Of a stretch of DNA of 33,996 nucleotides, positions 16,036 through 22,104 are shown piece by piece; the stretch's first letter is position 1, and each line of letters begins with the position of its first letter. The notes under the pieces were generated by a model. It had not been told where the DNA came from and searched no databases. It worked only from the letters and a program-made list of their open reading frames with translations. Source of the DNA: Pseudonocardia sp. CNS-139 (GTDB lineage: Bacteria; Actinomycetota; Actinomycetes; Mycobacteriales; Pseudonocardiaceae); contig MKJX01000223.1 of NCBI GenBank assembly GCA_001942415.1, forward strand, positions 1 through 33,996, read 5' to 3'. A program made the position numbers and the translations under genes.

Positions 16036-17262
16036 TCAGCCTGCCGGCCCCGCCGAACGCAGGGCCACCCGAAGCTCGCGGACGCCAGTGACCCGCGGGT
16101 GCCGGTCGATCAGGTCGAAGGCGATCCGACGGATGGCCGGACGGTCCGTGAGTTCCGTCGGTGCCTCCCGGTGCGCGGCGACCAGGGAGAGGGCGGTCCG
16201 CTCGGGTCGTTCGTGCTGCCACCAGGCCCGGGCGAGGTCGGTGTGGAGCCGGCCCCGCCGTTCCGGAGTGGCGAACTGGGCGGGGTGCAGGCCCCGCCCG
16301 GAGTCCAGGGCACGAGCGGAGTCCCCGACCGCCCAGTGCACCCCGACCTGGTAGAGCTGCACCTGCGCCGCCGTGTGGCCCGGAAGCCCGCGGACCGAGC
16401 GGTGGGCGTCGGCGATCAGCTCCAGGGCCCGGTCACGGTCACCGCTCTGCGCCGCCGCATACGCGGCGCTGCACAGCGTCCGCGCCAGCACCGTCCGCTC
16501 CGCCGTGGTGAGGAGGCCGGTGGCCTCCAGCGCACGGATCGCGGCGAGGTTCACCCGCTGCGCGACAGGGGCCCGGCCCTCATGGCGCAGCACGACGCTC
16601 AGCGCACGGGAGGACGACGCGACGGCCAGCGGTGAGTCCGACCGACGCGCGTGGGTCATCGCCCGGTCGGCAGTGAGCCGGCTCGCCCGATGACGACCGA
16701 TCTTGTTCAGGGCGTGGGTCGCGATTTCGTAGCATCCGGCCGCACACGACTGTGCGGCCGGCTCGTCCGTGCCGTCGGCGAGTTCCTGGGCGGCGGCCAA
16801 CAGATCGGGCAGCCCGGCCACCAGCGCGGTGTAGCTCGCGGCGTCGAACAACGCCTGGCTCGCTGCCTTGCGCGCCTCAACGGTCTGCACCGTGACCGGG
16901 CCGGCCGCGTCAGGCAGCGTCACCAGCGCATCATCGAGCCTGGTCAGGAGCCAACCCGGAATGGTGGCCCCGGCAGCCGCGGCCAGGAACTGTCTGCGCT
17001 GCACGTCGTCACCGCTCCCGTCGACGCCATCTCGGGCGCTGAGATTAGCGACTCCGAGGCGGGACGGCGGGATGCCGTAGCACTCGGCGAGCCGCAGCAG
17101 CGATTCGACATCCAGACGACGGTCACCGAGTTCGATCCGCGACAGCGCCGACGGTGAATAGCCCAGCAACTTGCCGGCCTGGGCCAACGTGAGCCGACGG
17201 CGCAGACGCTCGGCGCGCAGAATGGCGCCTACGGACCGGCGGGACACTCCCCCAATACTCAC
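16036..17262 (-). CDS. XRE-type regulator with TPR-like C-terminal domain
   Basis: This 408-residue protein has a helix-turn-helix at residues about 10-68 (VGAILRAERLRRRLTLAQAG then GYSPSALSRIELGDRRLD) and a long alpha-helical C-terminal region with repeated Ala/Leu helices (for example RALSVVLRHEGRAPVAQRVN, LARTLCSAAYAAAQSGDRDR) typical of TPR sensor domains. A RRQFLAAAAGA motif near residue 90 imitates a twin-arginine signal but is internal and common in this regulator group. The GTG start at 17262 is divergent from the kinase-peptide-oxygenase genes, making it their probable pathway regulator. The frame is intact and codon use is less GC-biased than the flanks. Confidence 0.85.
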   Translation of the reverse strand: MSIGGVSRRSVGAILRAERLRRRLTLAQAGKLLGYSPSALSRIELGDRRLDVESLLRLAECYGIPPSRLGVANLSARDGVDGSGDDVQRRQFLAAAAGATIPGWLLTRLDDALVTLPDAAGPVTVQTVEARKAASQALFDAASYTALVAGLPDLLAAAQELADGTDEPAAQSCAAGCYEIATHALNKIGRHRASRLTADRAMTHARRSDSPLAVASSSRALSVVLRHEGRAPVAQRVNLAAIRALEATGLLTTAERTVLARTLCSAAYAAAQSGDRDRALELIADAHRSVRGLPGHTAAQVQLYQVGVHWAVGDSARALDSGRGLHPAQFATPERRGRLHTDLARAWWQHERPERTALSLVAAHREAPTELTDRPAIRRIAFDLIDRHPRVTGVRELRVALRSAGPAG

Positions 17263-17404
17263 CGTCCCGCAAGTACTACGTCAGGTCCGATCGGGTCAAG
17301 GCCCTACCCGGAATCGGGACGCGATACCCGCGAGCGGCACAGACGATCACGGGCACCCGCACGCACATGTTCACTGACAAATGGCGAGAGCAAGGAGAAG
17401 GACC

Positions 17405-18223
17405 GTGGATGTGCCGGATGACGTCGTTGCCGAAGTCGAGCGCCGGTTGGCGCTGCGGCTGGACCGCTCCACGATGGCGACGGGTGCGTGGGCGGAATCG
17501 TCCGGGTACCGCACCGACCGCGGCACCTGGGTGCGTGTCGACTCGCGATCCGCGACGGTGATCCAGCCGCAGGCCTGGGTGGGTGCCGAAGCTGCCTCCG
17601 TCATCCGCGACGTCCCCAAGCCGGCCTGGTTCCAGTCGGCCACCTGGCTCGACGCGAGCAGCGGCCGGGTGTGGCGGGCGGAGGAGATGGAGCTGGTCGC
17701 CGAGCCGGTGATCGCCGGCCGCGGCGCCGTGCTCACCGCTGATCCCGGACTGCCCGACACCTGGTGGACGCAACTGCGCACGGCGCTGGCCGCGCTCGCG
17801 GGCTTCCGGACCTTCCGGGTGTCCGGCCGTCAGGAGCTGATCACGCGCCGCATCAGCCAGGTGCTCGGCGGCGCGGTCCAGAGCGTCGACACCACCGTCA
17901 CGGAGTGGACCACCTCCCACGGCGACCTGCACTGGGGCAATCTCACCGCCCCGCGGCCGGTCCTGCTCGACTGGGCGGACTGGGGCCTGGCCCCGCGCGG
18001 CAACGACGCCGCCGGGCTGTGGGCCACGGCTCTCGCCTTTCCCGCGGTGGCCGACCGCGTTCTCACCGAGTTTCACGACGACCTGGAATCCCGGTCGGGC
18101 CGGATCGCGCGGCTGTGGGTGGTCAGCAACATCCTGCGGATCGCCGATCGCCGCGCCGACGCGCGCGCGCTCACCGAACCGGCCGCGAAAGCGGCCGACC
18201 AGCTCGTCGCCGACCTTCGATGA
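17405..18223 (+). CDS. kinase-like protein of the aminoglycoside phosphotransferase fold, first gene of putative RiPP locus
   Basis: This 272-residue soluble protein carries the catalytic loop of the APH/choline kinase superfamily, H172-G-D174-L-H-W-G-N179, followed by the metal-binding D189 in LLDWADWG. The N-lobe (residues 1-90) lacks an obvious ATP-binding Lys motif, instead showing SGYRTDRGTWVRV. GTG 17405 is chosen because AAGGAG (17392-17397) sits 7 bases before it; an in-frame ATG at 17381 has none. It stops 21 bases before a 36-codon peptide gene. In class V lanthipeptide and thioamitide pathways an APH-like kinase phosphorylates Ser/Thr of the precursor before elimination, so peptide phosphorylation is a reasonable hypothesis; no HopA1-type lyase is present here. 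A sugar or drug kinase is the alternative. Confidence 0.75.
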   Translation: MDVPDDVVAEVERRLALRLDRSTMATGAWAESSGYRTDRGTWVRVDSRSATVIQPQAWVGAEAASVIRDVPKPAWFQSATWLDASSGRVWRAEEMELVAEPVIAGRGAVLTADPGLPDTWWTQLRTALAALAGFRTFRVSGRQELITRRISQVLGGAVQSVDTTVTEWTTSHGDLHWGNLTAPRPVLLDWADWGLAPRGNDAAGLWATALAFPAVADRVLTEFHDDLESRSGRIARLWVVSNILRIADRRADARALTEPAAKAADQLVADLR

Positions 18224-18231
18224 CACCGGAG

Positions 18232-18242
18232 AGGAGGTGATC
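18232..18242 (+). promoter_or_regulatory. extended Shine-Dalgarno site of the peptide gene
   Basis: AGGAGGTGATC is an 11-base perfect match to the complement of the bacterial 16S rRNA 3' end; its GGAGG core ends 7 bases before ATG 18245. No other gene in the window has so complete a site. It supports strong translation of a very short gene. Confidence 0.85.
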
Positions 18243-18244
18243 AC

Positions 18245-18355
18245 ATGGACATCGACGTCGACATCACGGTCGAGGAGCTGCCGACCGTCCGCGGCCGCCA
18301 GGCCAGCAACGGCGACGGTCCGACCGGGGACTCCGGCGAGAACAAGGACGGCTGA
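18245..18355 (+). CDS. 36-residue putative RiPP precursor peptide
   Basis: ATG to TGA encodes 36 residues: an acidic leader-like half (MDIDVDITVEELPTV, residues 1-15, alternating Asp/hydrophobic) and a Gly/Asp/Asn-rich C-terminal half beginning RGRQAS (16-21) and ending GENKDG (31-36). The second half has Ser21, Thr27, Ser30, Asn22, Asn33 and four Asp/Glu but no Cys, so it cannot form lanthionine or disulfide bridges by itself. It sits between a kinase-like gene and a JmjC oxygenase gene and has the strongest ribosome site in the window. The alternating leader recalls FxLD-type lanthipeptide leaders, but the core does not. I do not recognise the family; a regulatory peptide or a small structural protein remains possible. 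Confidence 0.7.
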   Translation: MDIDVDITVEELPTVRGRQASNGDGPTGDSGENKDG

Positions 18356-18368
18356 TCCGCAGTCGACA

Positions 18369-18400
18369 CCGTGGCGGCCCTATTCCTGGGGCCGCCACGG
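18369..18400 (+). terminator. 12-bp stem hairpin between peptide gene and oxygenase gene
   Basis: CCGTGGCGGCCC (18369-18380) pairs perfectly with 18389-18400 around an 8-base loop, 13 bases after the peptide stop and 26 before the oxygenase start. No U-run follows. As in many RiPP operons, a leaky terminator or 3' stabiliser here would give more precursor than enzyme. Confidence 0.65.
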
Positions 18401-18426
18401 CCCTTCACCGGGAAGGAAACTCAGCC

Positions 18427-19626
18427 ATGGACCACCGGCTCGTCCGCGATATCGAACGTGCCCTCGACTGGACCGGTCCTGCACTTCTGGGTACCGAGTT
18501 CGCCATTGGCCCATTGCCCGACGCCGGTCTGTGCGACCGGCTTCTCGGCCCGGCCGCATTGCTGGAAATCATCGCGCGCCGCAGCCTCCACTACCCGCAG
18601 CTCCGGTGCCTCCAGGGCGGCGGCGACCTCCACCCACGCGACTACCTCAGCGTGACCACGTCCAGCAGAGGTCACCGGATCTCGATGGCGGACATGCCCA
18701 ATATCGGGCGGCTGCTCCGTACCGGCTGCACCCTCGTGCTGGACGACCTCGGCCCGCTGGACGCCACCATGGAAGTCGCATGCCGGGCGCTGAGTTGGTG
18801 GGCCGGGGAAATCGCCCGCGTGAACGTGTACCTCACCACCCAGGACGCCGGTGGCTGGGGAATCCACTGGGATTCGCACGACGTGCTCTGCGTCCAGCTC
18901 GCCGGGGAGAAGAGCTGGGAGGTGCGTGGCCCGTCGCGCACCGCGCCGATGGACCGCGACGCCGTACCGAACACCCGGCCCAGCACCGACGTCGTCTGGT
19001 CCGGCACCATGCGCGCCGGGGACGTCATGCACATCCCGCGGGGCTGGTGGCATCAGGCGACCCGGACCGGTAGCGGAGCCGGGTTCAGCCTGCACGCGAC
19101 CTTCGGCATCACCCGGCGCACGGGCGTCGACTGGCTGTCGTGGATCGCCGACCAGGCCCGTGCCGACTCCCGGTTCCGTCGCGACCTCGACGAGTGCACC
19201 GGGCATCACGAACTCGCCGCGGCCGCCTCGATGGTACTCAGCTCGCGCGGTCCCTCCGAGTACCTGACGACTCGCCGGCGCGAGCACACAACCGGCAGGC
19301 ACCCCACCAGCCCGGGCCTGTTCGGGCCGCCGGAGACGGTGGTCTGTGTGACCGATTTCCGGCCCGAGTTGGACGTCCACGACGGGTCCCTGGTCGTGCA
19401 GGCGGCAGGCCGGAGGATCACCGCTCCGGCCGGGGTCCTGCCCGCTCTTCGCCCCCTCCTGAGCGGCCATCCGGTCGGGCTCCGCGACCTCTCCGCCCGC
19501 ACCGGCGTCGACGTCACGGCGCTCGCCGAGGTGCTGATCTCCGCGGGTGTGTGCGCCGAGACCACCCCGGCGCTCGCCGCCGGGTACGCCGGCATGGTCA
19601 GCGCTACTGAGGAGCCAACCCCGTGA
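18427..19626 (+). CDS. JmjC-type (ROX-like) Fe(II)/2-oxoglutarate oxygenase
   Basis: This 399-residue protein shows the double-stranded beta-helix iron site H147-W-D149 in GIHWDSHDVLCVQLAGEKSW and the distal H209 in MHIPRGWWHQA, the pattern of cupin-like JmjC proteins (RoxA/YcfD, MINA53, NO66) that hydroxylate protein side chains. The C-terminal part (about 240-390) contains helical and winged-helix-like stretches (LLSGHPVGLRDLSARTGVDV), also as in ROX enzymes. ATG 18427 follows GGAAGGAAA. Known ROX enzymes hydroxylate Arg or His of ribosomal proteins; beside a tiny peptide gene this one more likely modifies that peptide (inference). The frame is intact, the stop overlaps a GTG at 19623, and GC is lower than in the flanks. 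Confidence 0.82.
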   Translation: MDHRLVRDIERALDWTGPALLGTEFAIGPLPDAGLCDRLLGPAALLEIIARRSLHYPQLRCLQGGGDLHPRDYLSVTTSSRGHRISMADMPNIGRLLRTGCTLVLDDLGPLDATMEVACRALSWWAGEIARVNVYLTTQDAGGWGIHWDSHDVLCVQLAGEKSWEVRGPSRTAPMDRDAVPNTRPSTDVVWSGTMRAGDVMHIPRGWWHQATRTGSGAGFSLHATFGITRRTGVDWLSWIADQARADSRFRRDLDECTGHHELAAAASMVLSSRGPSEYLTTRRREHTTGRHPTSPGLFGPPETVVCVTDFRPELDVHDGSLVVQAAGRRITAPAGVLPALRPLLSGHPVGLRDLSARTGVDVTALAEVLISAGVCAETTPALAAGYAGMVSATEEPTP

Positions 19627-19733
19627 TCAGGGACGGTCGCGACCGTGGAACCTGGGTACGTGGCGAGGACGCGCTCCTCTGGACCGGCCTGCACCTCTCA
19701 CCGCCCGGCGGCTACTCGGCGGGCAGCTCGTAG
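19623..19733 (+). CDS. 36-codon open frame after the oxygenase, possible gene remnant
   Basis: A GTG overlapping the oxygenase TGA (GTGA) opens a 36-residue frame, beginning VIRDGRDRGTWVRGEDALLW and ending YSAGSS, which stops at TAG 19731 and overlaps the convergent UTRA gene by 22 bases. Residues 7-13 (DRGTWVR) are identical to residues 38-44 of the kinase-like protein at 17405. It could be a small cluster protein, or the N-terminal stump of a second kinase-like gene cut off when the neighbouring module joined. No separate ribosome site beyond translational coupling. Confidence 0.4.
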   Translation: MIRDGRDRGTWVRGEDALLWTGLHLSPPGGYSAGSS

Positions 19734-20286
19734 AAGAGCTCGTAACGGCGCCCACCGCCGTGATGAGGTTGACCTCGACCGGCCGCGCGGCAGTGTGCGC
19801 GGTCCGCTGGATCCGGTAGAGGGCGGCACCCACCGGGACGTCGAGCTGGTCGGCCTCCCGTTCAGCAGCCCGCCCGATCCGCACGGCCTCGGTGAAACGG
19901 GTCAGGACGTGCCCCGCCTCTTCGAGACGGGCGTAGACCCCGCCGGGGCCGGTGTCCGCACGCTCGATGGCGGTGCCCTCAGTGAGATCGCGGGGCAGGC
20001 AGCTGGTGGCGAGCTGCACCGGCACGTCATCGGCGAACATCACCCGGTCGCGCACCAGCACCTCGGCGCCCGGGGCGAGACCGAGCGCCGCGGCGACGTC
20101 GTCCGGCGCAGGCTCGACGCGGATGTCGACGTCGACCCGGGCCGTCCAGCCGCCGGTGTGCGCGTCGGTCGTGAAGGTGCCTCGGCCCGCGCCGCGTTCG
20201 GCCCGGGACAGACGGTTGCGCGCCAGCCGCATCACCGGCGGCACGGCACCGGCGATGTCGCGCCACGAGGTTCGGGGATCGGCCAC
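19712..20286 (-). CDS. UTRA-domain protein without DNA-binding domain, one frameshift
   Basis: From GTG 20286 the product begins VADPRTSWRDIAGAVPPVMR and continues as a UTRA ligand-binding domain of GntR/HutC regulators: RGTFTTDAHTGGW, LGLAPGAEVLVRDRVMFADD, VQLATSCLPRDL, VYARLEEAGHVLTRFTEAV and AALYRIQRTAHTAARPVEVN. The usual 60-70 residue winged helix at the N-terminus is absent; only a short basic helix (RLARNRLSRAERG) precedes the UTRA part. A one-base loss near 19748 is repaired to VGGRYELFYELPAE, stop at 19712, 191 residues in all. It may sense a ligand and act through a partner such as the adjacent XRE regulator, or be a decayed GntR regulator. Confidence 0.75.
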
Positions 20287-20319
20287 CCCGGCACCGTAGC
20301 CATCTGAACAACGAACGGC

Positions 20320-20502
20320 TCAGGCCAGGTCGAACTCGCCCGCCTTCGTGGCGTTCACGAATACCCGCCACTCGTCGGACGGGAAGACGAGTGACGGGCC
20401 GTCGCGGTGCTTCGAGTCGCGGACGTGCACACGCTCAGGAGCAACGCGGCACTCCACGCAGTTGTCGTTGGCCGCGCTGTAGGACGACTTGAACCAGGTC
20501 AC
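20320..20502 (-). CDS. DUF397 protein (first of tandem pair)
   Basis: This 60-residue protein from GTG 20502 reads VTWFKSSYSAANDNCVECR, VHVRDSKHR, LVFPSDEWRVFV and ends ATKAGEFDLA, the complete DUF397 domain. Such proteins accompany Scr1/WhiJ-type XRE regulators in Streptomyces and relatives and are thought to bind or antagonise them. It lies 4 bases downstream of a second DUF397 gene and in the same direction as an XRE regulator. The frame is intact. Confidence 0.88.
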   Translation of the reverse strand: MTWFKSSYSAANDNCVECRVAPERVHVRDSKHRDGPSLVFPSDEWRVFVNATKAGEFDLA

Positions 20503-20506
20503 GCCC

Positions 20507-20694
20507 TCAGCGTAGGTCGAACTCGCCGGCCTTGGTCGCGTCCACGAACGCCTGCCACTCCGCGACCGAGAAGGCCAGCGACCCGGCCTCGCGGTGCTTG
20601 GTGTCGCGGACGTGCACGCCGTCACCGGGAGTGATGCGGCACTCCACGCACTGGTCGTTGCCCCGCCGCTGTAGGACGACTTGAACCAGCCCAC
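20507..20694 (-). CDS. DUF397 protein (second of tandem pair), one frameshift
   Basis: GTG 20694 starts VGWFKSSYSGG; one G lost from a G run near 20664 restores NDQCVECRITP, VHVRDTKHREAGSLAF, EWQAFVDATKAGEFDLR and a stop at 20507, giving 62 residues. It is clearly a paralogue of the gene just downstream, with the same WFKSSYS, CVECR, VHVRD and ATKAGEFDL blocks. It is 8 bases downstream of the XRE regulator gene, so all three are probably one transcript. Confidence 0.85.
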
Positions 20695-20702
20695 TGCTTT
20701 CC

Positions 20703-21556
20703 CTAGCCCTTCTCGAGGTGACTCCGTGTCTCCTCGGGCGACCAGGCCAGCTCGCGCAGCTTGTTGAACGCGCGCATGATCCGCTCGGTGTCGGTCACCC
20801 GGTCGAAGTACGCCGACGGACCGTACACGGTCGGGAGGAAGCCGACGGGCTGCAGGGCCTCGCCGAACCGGAACATCGTCAGCCCGCCATGCTGGGCCGG
20901 GTTGCCCTTCGCCTCCACCGGCACGATGCGCACGGTGAGGTGCGGGTACCGGTCCATCATGCCAACCACGTACGGCTCTGCTCGCGCATCACGTCCGGCC
21001 CGTCGACCACGGCGTCGAGCGTGTCCGACGTGAAGAGGATCTCCACCTGCTTCGGGCGCTCGGCCTCGAAGACCTGGCGCTGCCGTTCGAGGCGGTAGGT
21101 CACCCGGTTCTCCAGCTCCTCGTCGGAGCCCTCCCACCAGATGCCCCTCGATGCCAGGAGGACCGCCCTGACGTACGTCGGCGACTGCACGAGGTGCGGG
21201 TAGATCCCCTTCTCGTACTCCCAGATGTCCTTCGCCATCGCCTCCAGCCAGGCGACCCGGCGGTGCGAGCCCTCCACGAGATCCGTGTACAGGCTGCCCG
21301 TCGGCTTCTTCCGCGCCTCCACACCGAGCGCCATGATCTCGTCGCGCTGCGCGGGCGTCGCCTCCAGGAACGTGGCCAGCGCCTCCAGCTCCGCGGCCGT
21401 CAGCGTCGCCTTGCCGTCCAGCACCTTGATCAGGCGGGCGCGGTCCTTGCCGGCCGCGCGGGCGGCGTCGTCGAGGGTCTTCCTGGAGCTGTCGCGCAGC
21501 TGCCGGAGCGCCTCGCCGAGGAACACCCGCGGAATCGTCTGTACTGCCTCGGCCAC
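20703..21556 (-). CDS. XRE regulator with DUF5753 (Scr1-like) domain, one frameshift
   Basis: From GTG 21556 a helix-turn-helix region (residues about 8-70, FLGEALRQLRDSSRKTLDD, GKDRARLIKVLDGKATLTAA) precedes a DUF5753 ligand/partner-binding domain (residues about 95-280: VAWLEAMAKDIWEYEKGIYP, WWEGSDEELENRVTYRLERQ, HLTVRIVPVEAKGNPAQHGG, YFDRVTDTERI). A one-base loss near 20975 (CAGAG for CAGGAG) is repaired to EQEPYVVGMMDR. Corrected length 284 residues, normal for the family. With the two DUF397 genes downstream it forms the classic XRE-DUF397 pair implicated in development and antibiotic control. Confidence 0.87.
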
Positions 21557-21609
21557 GATCGCGTCTCACTTTCCGTACACGACGTTTCACCCGATTGGCG
21601 ATCTAGCGG

Positions 21610-21655
21610 GGAAACATGTTTCCGGCTAGCGTACCGGACACGCGTTTCCGGGGAA
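21610..21655. promoter_or_regulatory. palindromic operator candidate upstream of XRE regulator
   Basis: GGAAACATGTTTCC (21610-21623) is a perfect 14-bp palindrome; a related imperfect copy, TTTCCGGGGAA, follows at 21645-21655. Both lie between the divergent XRE gene and the small plus-strand gene, the expected place for an autoregulatory XRE operator. Confidence 0.55.
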
Positions 21656-21779
21656 CATGAGTCCCTCGGAGCGGGAACGGGGAGCGGGCATGGCTCGGCA
21701 GGGTAGAGCACCGGCCCGTGCGCCACTCCCCGCACCCCGGCGCGTGGACGGAGCACAGCGGCCGACAGGGAGAAGCAGC

Positions 21780-22042
21780 ATGGAGATCACCGCATTCGGC
21801 GAGGCCAGACAGATGAACGTCAGCTGGCACAGCGCCCTCGACAAGGACTGGGACGTCAAGGCGGAGTTCTTCGAGGACCTCATCGAGCTGGAGTTCCAGG
21901 GCGGGGGCAACTCGGTCGCTTCGCCGTCACCGAGGACAAGATCGCCGAGGTGCTGGAGGTGCTCACGCGCGCGCAGGAGCACTTCCGCAAACTGGACGCC
22001 GAGCTGGCCGAGGAGGACGAGAAGGTCGCGGCCACCCGCTGA
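21780..22042 (+). CDS. hypothetical 87-residue protein, one frameshift
   Basis: ATG 21780 follows GGGAGAAG. The product begins MEITAFGEARQMNVSWHSAL, continues DWDVKAEFFEDLIELEFQ and, after one G is restored to the run at 21903-21907, GQLGRFAVTEDKIAEVLEVL, then an acidic coiled-coil-like C-terminus (LDAELAEEDEKVAATR). It is charged, soluble and alpha/beta in appearance, with no known motif. It is divergent from the XRE regulator, sharing its operator region, and convergent with adnB across a hairpin. Confidence 0.65.
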
Positions 22043-22048
22043 GTGCTC

Positions 22049-22097
22049 GCACCCCGGCCCGGCGGGCGCCACGACCGGTGCCCGCAGGCCGGGGTGC
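22049..22097. terminator. bidirectional hairpin between convergent genes
   Basis: GCACCCCGGCC (22049-22059) pairs perfectly with 22087-22097; an inner imperfect stem (GGGCGCC with GGTGCCC) extends it. It sits between the stops of the 87-residue gene and adnB, so it can terminate both. Confidence 0.7.
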
Positions 22098-22104
22098 CGT
22101 CGGG

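Noticed and set aside
16036..17262. Twin-arginine signal RRQFLAAAAGA in the XRE-TPR regulator
   Set aside because: It lies about 90 residues into the protein after a helix-turn-helix domain; regulators of this group often carry this internal pattern.
18245..18355. Lanthipeptide or thiopeptide precursor
   Set aside because: There is no Cys in the peptide and no cyclase, lyase or YcaO gene nearby.
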